A DNA stretch of 64,000 nt, taken from Paraburkholderia translucens (lineage in GTDB: Bacteria; Pseudomonadota; Gammaproteobacteria; Burkholderiales; Burkholderiaceae). How positions within the stretch are numbered: the first letter of the stretch is position 1; every line of letters starts with the position of its first letter. The stretch lies in assembly GCF_020881035.1 (NCBI RefSeq), contig NZ_JAJITC010000005.1, forward strand, positions 62,001 to 126,000, given 5' to 3'. The translations under genes and the position numbers were made by a program. The notes beneath the pieces are model-generated. The model was not told the origin of the DNA, did not search any database, and saw nothing but the letters and a program-made list of their open reading frames with translations. Of this stretch, positions 18,524 through 27,209 are shown piece after piece.

Positions 18524-18894
18524 TTGAGCGACTCCCTGCAAGCGTCGAGATCGCTGCGAATCTCGTCCTTGAGAACGTGAAGTGATTGCGCCGGCCTCTG
18601 TGTGCGCACGACCAGGAAAGAGACGACGCAAACGAGCAGCCAGGCCGCAGCCACCCCCCAAACCACTTCGAGAAAGTAAGGCGTCTGCCACGCGGTAGCG
18701 ATGATCGCGATGCAGACGAACGATAGCGTGAACAGGCCCGCGACAGCCAAGGCAACGAGTGCACTCAACTCGCGCACCAGACGCTTGCGCGTCTGCTCGA
18801 CCTCCAACGCCAGCAACTCGCTATAGTCGGTGACGCGCTCGATGCAGAATCGCCCGACGTTGCGCCACCGCGTGAGTTTCGCATGGGTTGACAT
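18520..18894 (-). CDS. Phage-holin-family (YqjE-like) inner membrane protein
   Basis: A 124-residue protein with an amphipathic start (LLALEVEQTRKRLVRELSAL) and two membrane segments (LVALAVAGLFTLSFVCIAII and FLEVVWGVAAAWLLVCVVSF). This is the plan of the Phage_holin_3_6/YqjE family, which despite its name is chromosomal and linked with stress membrane proteins. The start at 18894 follows a GGAGGAGG-rich stretch. No DUF883/ElaB gene was found upstream, though it is usual in this operon. Confidence 0.78.
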   Translation of the reverse strand: MSTHAKLTRWRNVGRFCIERVTDYSELLALEVEQTRKRLVRELSALVALAVAGLFTLSFVCIAIIATAWQTPYFLEVVWGVAAAWLLVCVVSFLVVRTQRPAQSLHVLKDEIRSDLDACRESLK

Positions 18895-19269
18895 TGACCT
18901 CCTCCTTGACGATCTATTTGCGTCGACCGCCTCATGCGGATACTTTGGCCAGCCGCCGGTAAGGCGCGCTTTCCGCAATCGCTCCTGGCTCGCCTGCGAT
19001 CGCGACCGCCCATGGCGATATCACTGGCACAGTCGATCGGCCGAAACGCCCCACCCGCGTCCATCGTGCGCAACGTCCTCTGGTTCCTCGCCTGGAGCCA
19101 CCGGTACGTCAGTCACTCGATGCAGGTTCAGCAAGGCATATTCCCAAACCGTGACATTGCCCGGGACGGAGCGCGGCGAGCGTCGTCAGGCCTCCATCTT
19201 GCTGTTTAAGGGAGCACTGTTCTCACAGGCGATGCCGAATCGCCAGGTGACCTATCCGGGGCAAGCGTC
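18895..19269. other. Divergent intergenic region, nothing recognised
   Basis: About 375 bases between the YqjE-like gene and the DUF2252 gene. I looked for an ElaB/DUF883 gene or remnant on the minus strand and found none. Confidence 0.45.
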
Positions 19270-20505
19270 ATGACAACGAAACCGGCAGAACGTGAGGAGG
19301 TAGCGCGTCCCGACGAAAGGCAACCGCGTCTCACCGAACGTCGCAGACTGAAGATGACCCGCTCGGCACACGCCTATGTGCGCGGCAGCGCTACCCGCTT
19401 TTATGCCTGGCTCGACGACCAGCCAACGGGCAAGCTGCCCGACGGACCCGCGATATGGATCGGCGGGGACTGTCATATCGGTAATCTGGGCCCAATCGCC
19501 GACGCCGAAGGCAACGTAGCAGTGCAGATTCGCGACCTTGACCAGAGTGTGATCGGCAACCCCGTGCACGATCTGCTGCGACTCGGACTGTCGCTGACTA
19601 CCGCCGCACGCAGCGCGGACCTGCCCGGCGTTGTTTCCAGCAGCATGATAGATGCGCTCTCCGATGGCTATGAGCAGACCTTCGACGACAGCCGCAGCGA
19701 CGCGACGAAAGCCGCACAACGCCCCGCGGTCGTGAAGATTGCGATGAAAAACGCGCTGCACCGGTCCTGGCGTCGACTGGACCGGCAGACGATCGACAAC
19801 ACCCAACTGGCAATACCGCTCGGCAAACGATTCTGGCCGTTATCGGACGAAGAGCGCGAAGCAATCCGCACCCTCTTCGAGTCCAAATCTGCCAGCTCTA
19901 TTTATGCGGCGCTCACCGGCAAGAAAAGCGCGAAGGGGAAAATGAAAGTACTCGACGCCGCATATTGGGTGAAAGGCTGCAGTTCGCTGGGCCGGCGCCG
20001 TTATGCGGTCTTGCTGAATGTCGATGACGGATGTTCGTCCGGCGGCCCGCCTTTCCTCGTGGACATCAAGCAAGCCGTTGCGGCCGCGGCCCCGCGACGG
20101 GATGACGCCAGCATTCCACTCGATAACGCCAAACGCGTGGTCGAGGGCGCCCGGCATCTCTCGCCGATGCTTGGCGATCGGATGAGTGCCGCCCGCCTGG
20201 ACGGTTGCAAAGTCGTCATTCGAGAATTGATGCCGCAGGACCTCAAGTTCGACGCAGACCGGCTTTCGGAGAAGGATGCGGTCAAGGCCGCGCATTTCCT
20301 GGCCTTAGTCGTCGGGCGGGCGCATGCGGGGCAGATGGACGCCCGAAGCCGACAGACATGGCTTACCGAATTGCAGAGGGGCCGAACGAAAACGCGTACT
20401 GCTCCGCCCTGGCTGTGGCGCAGCATTCTCGATCTGATGGTTGTGCACGAAGCCGATTACCTCGTGCATTGCAGACAGTTCGCACTGGACCGGCTCAACC
20501 GGTAG
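19270..20505 (+). CDS. DUF2252 protein
   Basis: A 411-residue protein of the DUF2252 family. It carries IWIGGDCHIGNLGPIADAEG near residue 63 and IRDLDQSVIGNPVHDLLRL near 88, which resemble the HxxN and DxD-like elements of aminoglycoside-phosphotransferase and kinase folds, and ends with a conserved GRAHAGQMD and WLWRSILDLMVVHEADYLVH. It is probably a small-molecule kinase-like protein of unknown substrate. The segment SRQTWLTELQ is encoded by a repeat that also occurs at 9548-9577. The start is supported only by family length; upstream signals are weak. Confidence 0.85.
   Translation: MTTKPAEREEVARPDERQPRLTERRRLKMTRSAHAYVRGSATRFYAWLDDQPTGKLPDGPAIWIGGDCHIGNLGPIADAEGNVAVQIRDLDQSVIGNPVHDLLRLGLSLTTAARSADLPGVVSSSMIDALSDGYEQTFDDSRSDATKAAQRPAVVKIAMKNALHRSWRRLDRQTIDNTQLAIPLGKRFWPLSDEEREAIRTLFESKSASSIYAALTGKKSAKGKMKVLDAAYWVKGCSSLGRRRYAVLLNVDDGCSSGGPPFLVDIKQAVAAAAPRRDDASIPLDNAKRVVEGARHLSPMLGDRMSAARLDGCKVVIRELMPQDLKFDADRLSEKDAVKAAHFLALVVGRAHAGQMDARSRQTWLTELQRGRTKTRTAPPWLWRSILDLMVVHEADYLVHCRQFALDRLNR
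20347..20376 (+). repeat. Copy 2 of a 30-bp dispersed repeat, within the DUF2252 gene
   Basis: Matches 9548-9577 at 29 of 30 bases, same strand. Here it is coding and in frame. See copy 1. Confidence 0.6.
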
Positions 20506-20610
20506 GCCGTCGCGTCGCTCATTCACGCGCTCGCCGCCGTCGCCGCAGGGGAGGAGTCAATCATCGACTACGGCCTCACCGGTCTGAGACGCTTCTCCCA
20601 ACCGCATACG

Positions 20611-20871
20611 TTATTGTTTCATTTTTCCGGTAGCGTTGGCGCCTGAGGCACCCTCGGCTGACATGGCATTTTCGCGCTTCTGCATGAGAGTGCCACTTGC
20701 AGGCTGGGTCGTTCCGGTGTCCGCCGCACGGCTCATGGCCTCGCCACTCTTACCGGGCTGCGCATTCTGCGTGCCGCGGTCTGCGGGCTTGACGTTGCCG
20801 GTTGTCTGCGCAAACGCACAAGTACTGACGATCAGGGCAGATGCGCTCAGTATCTTCGTAATCCGATTCAT
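20611..20871 (-). CDS. Small secreted Thr/Ala/Gly-rich protein
   Basis: An 86-residue protein with a Sec signal peptide (MNRITKILSASALIVSTCAF, cleavage after AFA-QT) and a short hydrophilic tail rich in Gly, Ala, Thr and Lys. The start at 20871 has a CTGGAGAAG site. No domain is recognised. It is the third member of the small exported set in this window; similar short proteins are frequent near Burkholderia stress genes. Confidence 0.68.
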   Translation of the reverse strand: MNRITKILSASALIVSTCAFAQTTGNVKPADRGTQNAQPGKSGEAMSRAADTGTTQPASGTLMQKRENAMSAEGASGANATGKMKQ

Positions 20872-21033
20872 AATCTTCTCCAGTTGCAGGGAGCGCTTTG
20901 AGCGCTGCCGTCGCAGGTCTGGCAACGCACGCCGTGTGCCCCCTTGGGTACTTGGCGCCGCCACGTTCTGACATGACGACCGCGGCGCCCCTTGACGGCA
21001 ACGCAGTGAGAATTGCCATCCGCTTCCTGACGC

Positions 21034-21456
21034 TCATTGCAGATCTTCCGTGGGTCTGTCTTCGTTATATTCGACCCGTACTCCTTTCGGTAACCACGGC
21101 TCCTTGTGGCGGCACCAGAGCTCGTAGGTCGGCTCGTAGAGACCTACGCGGTCGAAAGCTCCCAGCGGCAAGTCCAGTTCGTCGCTGTCGACGTATTCCA
21201 TGAACGCAACCGAACCGCATGTCGCGCAGAAATGTCTCCGCCCACGGGGCGAACTCTGCCACGCCTGGGTAGGGCCGCAAAATTCCACGGCGCTTCGCTC
21301 GAACATTGCATAACCGCCAAACACGTTGCCATGAATTCGCCGGCAGGTCATGCAATGGCAAATCGACACGCGCCGGGGCGCCCCGCTGACGCGAAATCGT
21401 ACCGAGCCGCACGCACATCCACCCGTTTGTTCGCCTGACTTTCCGTTAGTGTCCAC
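21034..21456 (-). CDS. GFA-family zinc protein (formaldehyde-activating-like)
   Basis: A 140-residue protein with the GFA fold cysteines: C14 and C16 (GGCACGSVRF), C33, C35 and C38 (SICHCMTCRR) and C77 and C80 (FCATCGS). These bind two structural or catalytic zinc ions. The family includes Gfa of Paracoccus, proposed to condense glutathione with formaldehyde, but most members, probably including this one, have no known role. There is no formaldehyde dehydrogenase nearby. Confidence 0.85.
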   Translation of the reverse strand: MDTNGKSGEQTGGCACGSVRFRVSGAPRRVSICHCMTCRRIHGNVFGGYAMFERSAVEFCGPTQAWQSSPRGRRHFCATCGSVAFMEYVDSDELDLPLGAFDRVGLYEPTYELWCRHKEPWLPKGVRVEYNEDRPTEDLQ

Positions 21457-21619
21457 GATGCTTCCCGCCTCAATTAGATCCCCCGATCAGGGTGTATCGG
21501 TCGCTCTTGCCGGAAATCCTCACGCCGGACTAGAGCGGCAGCTTGAGGTCCTTGGTGGGATTCGTGTTCCGACGACCGCGCATACCGCGTGCCAGGGCCT
21601 CGTCGGGTTGCCGTGAGCG

Positions 21620-22636
21620 TCAGTTGCCCGTAACGCGTTCCCACCCATGGCGCACTGCAGCCTTGAATCGTTCCCACCCACTTTCGGGGTAACGCGCCTC
21701 CCAGTTTTCACGAGCACTAGGCTCGATCGATTCCCAGTCCCCCGCGCGATATTGTTCGTCGTGCCCGAGCGTGGCTCCATGCGTGTAGGCGCGTCGGTAT
21801 TCGTCATATGTCCCACCGGTGGTCGCGTAGTGGTCGTTGAAGTCTCTGCGAAATTCGGCGTCGTAAGGATCATCGTCGAGCGGGGTGGCCATGAGCGGAT
21901 CGCCTGCGCGGTCCGATAGCGAGTTCTCTTGCGCTGGTACTGGGCTCCTCTCAGATGGATAGGACGCGTGGGATTTGACGCCGGCAGTCACATCCGCCAA
22001 TGTGCGCGGGCTCCCAACGTCAGGCGCTTCCGAGGTCTGTTGCTGCCTGCGCTCCGTGGACAGATCATCCACAGGGTCCTGCGTGCGCGTCGTTACCTGT
22101 TGCATTCCGCTGACGATTTTTGGTTGAACTGATGAAAACTCGGCGTCCTGCTTCTGCTGCCCGACTGATGCGTCGTACCGGGCGGATGACTCGTGAACTG
22201 TGGAGCTGCCACGGTGCGCAGGAATGCCCGTTTCCCCGGAACGCTGCCGCCACGCGGCAGCCCTCTCTTCTATATCGGCCGCGCCCGCGCGGCGCATGAC
22301 ATCGAGCGCCATTTCGACCTGCACTTCCGACACATCGGCGCTGACTATCGTTCCACCACGGCGGATGAACTCCCTGTAGTCCTCGGCATCCGGTGGGTAC
22401 TCCCCTTGCGGGAAGATCCGAGCAAATAACTGCTCGAGTTGATCAAAGACCGGCTTCTGTTGACGTACGCTGCCGCTTCCAGGCGCGTAGACACGCGGCC
22501 CCTTTTCGAGAGGAGCGCTTGCCGAAATGGAGTAGACGGTAATGTCGCTTCGCGCAATGCCCGCATCGGAAAGCGTCCGCTGCGCTGAGCACGCATCGGC
22601 ATGCCTGTCGTACACGCCTAACACCGTTTGTCTCAT
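21620..22636 (-). CDS. Protein of unknown function with GsiB/YflT-like N-terminal domain
   Basis: A 338-residue soluble protein. Residues 1-115 look like a general-stress-protein 17M (YflT) type domain: TVLGVYDRHADACSAQRTLS, alternating beta and helix, and GGTIVSADVSEVQ. The middle (120-235) is low complexity and Ser/Gln-rich. The C-terminus (240-338) has a YDAEFRRDFNDHYATTGGTY segment and a YRAGDWESIEPSAREN..W.R.R.GW motif seen in hypothetical stress proteins with repeated DWxxxExxxRxxWE units. No enzymatic residues are evident. Confidence 0.72.
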   Translation of the reverse strand: MRQTVLGVYDRHADACSAQRTLSDAGIARSDITVYSISASAPLEKGPRVYAPGSGSVRQQKPVFDQLEQLFARIFPQGEYPPDAEDYREFIRRGGTIVSADVSEVQVEMALDVMRRAGAADIEERAAAWRQRSGETGIPAHRGSSTVHESSARYDASVGQQKQDAEFSSVQPKIVSGMQQVTTRTQDPVDDLSTERRQQQTSEAPDVGSPRTLADVTAGVKSHASYPSERSPVPAQENSLSDRAGDPLMATPLDDDPYDAEFRRDFNDHYATTGGTYDEYRRAYTHGATLGHDEQYRAGDWESIEPSARENWEARYPESGWERFKAAVRHGWERVTGN

Positions 22637-22812
22637 GACTCTCTCCCTCCGCAGTCAGTGCGGCGTTTTCGCCGCCGTCTTGACGACATCCGCAACACAT
22701 GTGCCCGCACAGAGCAGGACCGAAGTGATTACGGGGCACCGTCGGTCAGAATTCAGCCAGAAAGATACCCGGCGGAACGCGGCCCGCTTGATCGTCCAGC
22801 GAATCTTGTCGG

Positions 22813-23015
22813 GTCGCCCTCATTCCGCAGCACATCTGATTTGGCAATTTGGATCAATGCGGGGGAAGGCGCTTCAACTCTTCAGTAGAGGCGCGCAGAG
22901 GCGAGGCAAAAATCTCGTTGCGCTGCTGCGGATCTTTCGTGTACGCGTCCCAGAACCACGTCATCATGGGACGCGTCAGGAATGGCCTTGCTGGAAGGTC
23001 GTAATCCCCCTCCAT
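22813..23015 (-). pseudogene. Alpha/beta-hydrolase (acetyl esterase-like) fragment
   Basis: On the minus strand the DNA encodes YDLPARPFLTRPMMTWFWDA, then YTKDPQQRNEIFASPLRAS and LKRLPP, followed after a one-base shift by ALIQIAKSDVLRNEGD. This matches the lid-to-late-strand part of hormone-sensitive-lipase-family esterases (the PPALIxxAExDxLRDEG block). The catalytic HGGG and GDSAGG motifs and the C-terminal His region are missing. It is a broken remnant abutting an IS3 fragment. Confidence 0.6.
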
Positions 23016-23349
23016 CTCGCGATAGCGACGAGTCGCGGCTGCTGAGAAACAGGCAACGCGTGCGTGCGATCGACCATCGCTTTGCGCTCAGGAATCCCGC
23101 TTTGTTGAGCGCGCCGCTTTTTAAAATCGTTCTCCAGAGTGAGTGGCCGATCTTCGCATGCAGCTCCTTCAAATCGATCTGCGGCTCGCTCAACGCGGTA
23201 CTGCTCACATCGAACACGTCGGCGGCACGTTCCTGCAACTGCCGCTTCAATTCTGTGATCTCGCGCCAATCGGCTGGCCAAACGAGTTTCCCGAGCCGTT
23301 CGGACTCGCCCCGGCCGGATTGAGTTCGAGCCGTAGCACTACTGCGCAA
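23016..23349 (-). mobile_element. IS3-family transposase remnant
   Basis: The minus strand encodes ITELKRQLQERAADVFDV and IDLKELHAKIG, then after a frameshift LTLENDF, and after a further shift AMVDRTHALPVSQQPRLVAI. These are the end of orfA and the start of orfB in IS3-type elements (usual form LHAKIGxLTLENDFLxxAL...KAMIDRTHxLPV). No DDE domain or terminal repeats were found, so the element is dead and truncated. It lies against the esterase fragment and next to the catabolic island, at what may be its left edge. Confidence 0.62.
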
Positions 23350-23403
23350 GACTGTGCCTCGAAGACCTCGCTCGATTCGACGACGTCCCGATCCGACACA
23401 ACG

Positions 23404-24693
23404 TCAAACCGCCACGGCGGCGCTGTCGACGTCCTTCATCGCCACGCCCGTGGCCGCTTCGCACGCTCTGCGGACCGCCTCGGGCTGCCCCGGATGGAAC
23501 AGGAAGTGGTGCAGCAATTTGCTCCATTTCGGGTGACGCTCGTACTCGCTGCGCGGCAGGCTGTTCGCGAAGAAATCCCGCCAGTCGCCACAGGGTAGCG
23601 GGATACCCTGCGCCCCGGCCGGCTCACGAAGGACGCCCTTGGGATCGCGCCCTTGGGCTACGGCCTCCATGTCCCGGAAATACTGACGGCGGACCATCAC
23701 GATGCCCGCATCGCTGGCGGCCAGGTTTTCCCGGGTGCGATCCGCAATTCGCCCCTGCCCGCACCACGCGACGATGTCCTGGTTGATCACGTGCGAACTG
23801 ATCCATCGACCCGTCCGGGGATCCTTGACCGGTGCATGCCACGTCGGAATGCTCTCCTGAACATAGGGCTCCGACTCGCGGGGGACGCGTATGTACGACC
23901 AGGTCACATTGAGCGTGTTCTCGTCGTCAACTGGCACACGCCACTCGAAATGATCTCCAAGGAAAAAGCCGTTTGGCCACAGACATACGCGGCCGGCGGT
24001 CCAGAGCGGATGCGATTCGTCCGTATCCTCGGTAACGCGGCGGTAGATGAAGCCGTGTTCGAACTCCTCGAACGCCATCTTCAGGTGCGTGGGCGCATAG
24101 TCCTGCTCGCCGCGCAGGCGGCGCCCCCAGTTCGCGTGCATCCACTCGAAATGCAGCGGATCGATCGAATTTTCCTGGGTCTGCAGCCAGTTGCACGGCA
24201 CGTTCGCGAACGCAACCTGCACGAAGCCGTTGCGCCAGTGGAACGGCTCCCAGTCCGGCAATTGGGGGGCCGGTTGAGGACCGAGATAGGCCCACAGCAG
24301 ACCCGCGCATGCGCGGACCTCGTAGGCCTTCAATCTGATCCGATCGCGCATCGCGCCTTGCGGCGCCACCAGATCCTGGTAAGGCTGTGCGACGCACTGT
24401 CCGCCATTGCCGTACTGCCAGCCGTGATAGTTGCAACGCAATCCCTCTTGCTCGACAAAGCCGTACGCGAGGTCGGCGCCGCGATGCGCGCAGTAGCGCT
24501 CCAGGAGGCCATAGTGCCCACTCAGATCCTTGTAGAGCACCAGATCCTCGCCCAGCAGCCGCACCGGTTTGATCGTCTCGCGCTCGAGTTCGTCGATACC
24601 GGCGATCGGGTGCCAATGCCGCCGCAATAGCTCACCCATCGGCGTCCCGGAGCCCACCTGGGTTAACTGACGATTCTGTTCTTCGGTAAGCAT
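23404..24693 (-). CDS. Rieske non-haem iron aromatic ring-hydroxylating oxygenase, large subunit
   Basis: A 429-residue oxygenase. The Rieske cluster ligands are C68/H70 (YCAHRG) and C87/H90 (CNYHGWQY). The mononuclear iron site is N175, D178, H181 and H186 in ENSIDPLHFEWMH. It belongs with the phthalate 4,5-dioxygenase/vanillate O-demethylase type (single alpha subunit, no beta). It would hydroxylate or demethylate an aromatic acid. There is no reductase next to it; the only one in the window is at 42860-43852. It shares the minus strand with the MFS carrier upstream, 40 bases apart, and they are probably co-transcribed. Confidence 0.9.
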   Translation of the reverse strand: MLTEEQNRQLTQVGSGTPMGELLRRHWHPIAGIDELERETIKPVRLLGEDLVLYKDLSGHYGLLERYCAHRGADLAYGFVEQEGLRCNYHGWQYGNGGQCVAQPYQDLVAPQGAMRDRIRLKAYEVRACAGLLWAYLGPQPAPQLPDWEPFHWRNGFVQVAFANVPCNWLQTQENSIDPLHFEWMHANWGRRLRGEQDYAPTHLKMAFEEFEHGFIYRRVTEDTDESHPLWTAGRVCLWPNGFFLGDHFEWRVPVDDENTLNVTWSYIRVPRESEPYVQESIPTWHAPVKDPRTGRWISSHVINQDIVAWCGQGRIADRTRENLAASDAGIVMVRRQYFRDMEAVAQGRDPKGVLREPAGAQGIPLPCGDWRDFFANSLPRSEYERHPKWSKLLHHFLFHPGQPEAVRRACEAATGVAMKDVDSAAVAV

Positions 24694-24732
24694 GATGATC
24701 TCTGTCTTGATGGTGACTGGACGATATGCGGA

Positions 24733-26127
24733 TTAACAACGCTTCGCGACGTGGCGCACGGCGAGCAAGTAGTGGAACGCAGCCCACACAAGTAGCACGC
24801 ACATCGACAGCATGGCGTAACGCAGTCCGCTCGACGAAGCGTCCGCACAGGCATGCGCGAGCGGCGAATCGAGCGCCGCCCCCATCGCGCCGTGCGCACC
24901 ACGCGCGAAGTGGCAGACTTTCGCGTAATCCCCGCCCGCGAACAGACGGGCAGCAAGGTGATCGCTCAGGAAGCCGATAAAGGCCGGGCCGCCCCCCTGA
25001 CCGATGAAGTTCATCAGCAGGAACACGAAGGCGGAGGTCGTGGCTCTCATGCGGGGCGCCACGAGGCCGTGAATCGCGGCGAAGGTCGGGCCGTTCCAGG
25101 AACTCAGCAGGATCGTGGCCAGAAAGATCAGCGCCGCCGCGACATGCCAGTCGGACTGCAGAAAAGCGAGGGCAAGCGGGACGAACCCGAGCAGCGTTCC
25201 CCAGCCCGGCACCCAGGCATACCAGCGCGGGTCCGTAGCGCCGCGCTTGTCGGCCAGCCATCCGCCGAATGTCGTGCCGATCGCGCCGCCGACGCCGATC
25301 GTGAGGCCGAATATCATTCCGGCCTGCGCGGCATTCAGTCCGAATTCGCGCGTCAGATAAGCCGGAATGAACAGATTGATGCCGTACTGGGCAAATGCGC
25401 CGATCACCGTGCCGAACAACAGTTGCAGGAAGAGCGGGCTGCGAGCGAGGATCGCCACGATGGCGCGCAGTGAAGAATTGCGTTCTGCGTTCACCGCGGC
25501 AACGCGATCCATTGCGCCCCGCTCGGGCTCGCGCAAGGTCAGGTACGCGATGATGCCAAGAATCAGGCCCGGCACCCCGACGACCCAGAACGCCGGGCGC
25601 CAGCCGAAATGCTGTGCAATCCAGCCGCCACCGATCGCCCCGCCGATCGCCCCGAGCGGGGGACCAAGCGCATAGATCGCCATCGCCGTGGCGCGGCGCC
25701 CTTCGGGGAATTCATCGGAGATCAGCGAATGCGCGGTGGGCGTGCTGCCAGCTTCGCCGATACCGACGCCGAGCCGGTACAGAAGCAACTGCATGAAATT
25801 GCCGGCCGTGCCGCACAGGACAGTCATTACCGACCAGGCCACGATCGACACGGAGATCAGCGTAATGCGGTTCATCCGGTCGGCCAGCCGGGCCATCGGA
25901 ATACCCAGCGATGCATAGAACAGCGAAAATGCGAGGCCGCCCAGTACTCCCAGCTGCAAGTCGGTCAGGTTCATGTCGACCTTGATCGACTGCCCCACCA
26001 CGGCAATGAAGATTCGATCGATGAAGCTCGATGCGTAGATCAGGCTCAGCAACAACAAAAGCCATGCACGATATCGGGCGCCCTTCCTGATGCCGACCGC
26101 GTGCAGCACGTTTCCAACGTTTTCCAT
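24733..26127 (-). CDS. MFS transporter, spinster/aromatic-acid type
   Basis: A 464-residue protein with twelve predicted membrane segments. It has the spinster-like N-terminal pattern SLIYASSFIDRIFIAVVGQS, GLAFSLFYASLGIPMARLAD and the signature GVGIGEAGSTPTAHSLISDE. It is a clear paralogue of 48762-50147 at the other end of the island. The start at 26127 is chosen because GGAGGAG lies eight bases upstream; a longer frame to 26205 also exists. Probably imports the Rieske substrate or its precursor; it is divergent from the IclR gene, which may control it. Confidence 0.88.
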   Translation of the reverse strand: MENVGNVLHAVGIRKGARYRAWLLLLLSLIYASSFIDRIFIAVVGQSIKVDMNLTDLQLGVLGGLAFSLFYASLGIPMARLADRMNRITLISVSIVAWSVMTVLCGTAGNFMQLLLYRLGVGIGEAGSTPTAHSLISDEFPEGRRATAMAIYALGPPLGAIGGAIGGGWIAQHFGWRPAFWVVGVPGLILGIIAYLTLREPERGAMDRVAAVNAERNSSLRAIVAILARSPLFLQLLFGTVIGAFAQYGINLFIPAYLTREFGLNAAQAGMIFGLTIGVGGAIGTTFGGWLADKRGATDPRWYAWVPGWGTLLGFVPLALAFLQSDWHVAAALIFLATILLSSWNGPTFAAIHGLVAPRMRATTSAFVFLLMNFIGQGGGPAFIGFLSDHLAARLFAGGDYAKVCHFARGAHGAMGAALDSPLAHACADASSSGLRYAMLSMCVLLVWAAFHYLLAVRHVAKRC

Positions 26128-26241
26128 GCTCGTCTCCTCCAGGCCTTTTTGGGGCGGCGCTTTCGCGTCACCGTCGCCTGCTCTGGATGTCTCCACTAGT
26201 GGCATACCTGTGCAGGCGTCTTGCGCTCACACTTCGGCGAG

Positions 26242-26269
26242 CTGGCATGCAGCTTAGTCGGTCTATAAT
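26242..26269 (+). promoter_or_regulatory. Candidate promoter of the IclR-type regulator gene
   Basis: A perfect -10 hexamer TATAAT at 26264-26269 with CTGGCA at 26242-26247 as a weak -35, spacing 16. It lies 45 bases before the regulator start, in the region divergent from the MFS gene. Confidence 0.4.
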
Positions 26270-26285
26270 TCGCTCGACCATATCA

Positions 26286-26315
26286 ATCACATACGTGATG
26301 TAAAATCATTCACAT
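26286..26315 (+). promoter_or_regulatory. Overlapping palindromes, candidate IclR operator
   Basis: ATCAC-ATAC-GTGAT at 26286-26299 is an inverted repeat, and ATGTAAAATCATTCACAT at 26298-26315 is a second imperfect palindrome (14 of 18 positions) that ends on the ATG of the regulator. Position at the start codon fits autoregulation. Confidence 0.4.
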
Positions 26316-27090
26316 GGAAATCGTACCCAAGGTCAAATCGGCCCACCGGGTCCTCGAGCTACTCGAATACTTCGCGGAAACTCGCCGGCCTGCGACCATC
26401 AAGGAGATCTCACAATCGCTCGGCTACCCACAATCGAGCACGTCCGTTCTGATGAAAAGCCTCACGGTGTCAGGCTATTTCGACCACGAGTCAAGAACGG
26501 GGATGTACGCGCCAAACCTGCGTGTCGCGCTTGCGACCGCATGGATCCAGGACGAGATGTACAGTGCGCATAGCCTGTTGCGCCTTATGGAAGGTGTTCT
26601 CGAACGCAGCGGCCACACCGTCATGATCGGTGTGCAGCAAGGTATACACGTTCGCTACCTGCACGTTCTACAAGCAACCCGAATTGGACGATTCACGACT
26701 TCGAACGGGGCGCTTCGACCGTTGTTCCACAGTGCAGCCGGCGTGATGCTGTTGACAACGAAAACGGATCGGGAAGTCGGATCCATATTGCGCAAGGTGA
26801 ATGCGCTTGAGCGAGACGGCTCCCTTCGCCTCGCCATCGAAGAAGCCCGGAAAAGAATCGCGCAGGCTCGCCGCGATGGCTATGCATTTTCCGCCGGGAC
26901 CTCGATGCCGGGGGCTGCCGCGTTGGCCATGCTGTTGCCGACCAGGAAGGGGGACGAACCGATGACCTTGAGCGTCGGCGGACCGATTGGAGAAATCAGG
27001 CGCGACAAGTCCCTTCTAATTGGCACGTTGAATGAGCTGGTCGAGCCTTTCCGCCAGGCCATGATGGTAGGCGGCGCGGATTTCCCCTGA
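26314..27090 (+). CDS. IclR-family transcriptional regulator
   Basis: A 258-residue regulator: winged helix at 8-65 (RVLELLEYFAETRRPATIKE, SQSLGYPQSSTSVLMKSL) and an IclR effector domain at about 80-250 (FHSAAGVMLL, SAGTSMPGAAALAMLLP). IclR proteins bind small aromatic or organic acids and regulate catabolic operons. It is divergent from the MFS/Rieske pair and the palindromes over its start suggest autoregulation. Probable inducer: the island substrate or an intermediate. Confidence 0.9.
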   Translation: MEIVPKVKSAHRVLELLEYFAETRRPATIKEISQSLGYPQSSTSVLMKSLTVSGYFDHESRTGMYAPNLRVALATAWIQDEMYSAHSLLRLMEGVLERSGHTVMIGVQQGIHVRYLHVLQATRIGRFTTSNGALRPLFHSAAGVMLLTTKTDREVGSILRKVNALERDGSLRLAIEEARKRIAQARRDGYAFSAGTSMPGAAALAMLLPTRKGDEPMTLSVGGPIGEIRRDKSLLIGTLNELVEPFRQAMMVGGADFP

Positions 27091-27150
27091 CGTGTCATGA
27101 CGATGACGAAGCATTGGCTGCGCAGACGGCCCCGCATGAGGAAACAAGTC

Positions 27151-27177
27151 CGGCCGCAGGTGCGAACCATGCGGCCG
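27151..27177. terminator. Possible bidirectional hairpin between convergent genes
   Basis: CGGCCGCA and TGCGGCCG form an eight-base stem with an 11-base loop between the convergent IclR and thioesterase genes. No T-run follows on either strand, so this is weak. Confidence 0.3.
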
Positions 27178-27209
27178 ATTAAGAACGGCTTAGCCGCTGA
27201 GCGCTGAAA

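Noticed and set aside
18520..18894. Prophage, from the holin-like name
   Set aside because: No other phage gene, integrase or att site is near; YqjE-like proteins are ordinary chromosomal membrane proteins.
21034..21456. GFA protein as a working formaldehyde detoxification gene
   Set aside because: No glutathione-dependent formaldehyde dehydrogenase or hydrolase is adjacent; only the fold can be claimed.
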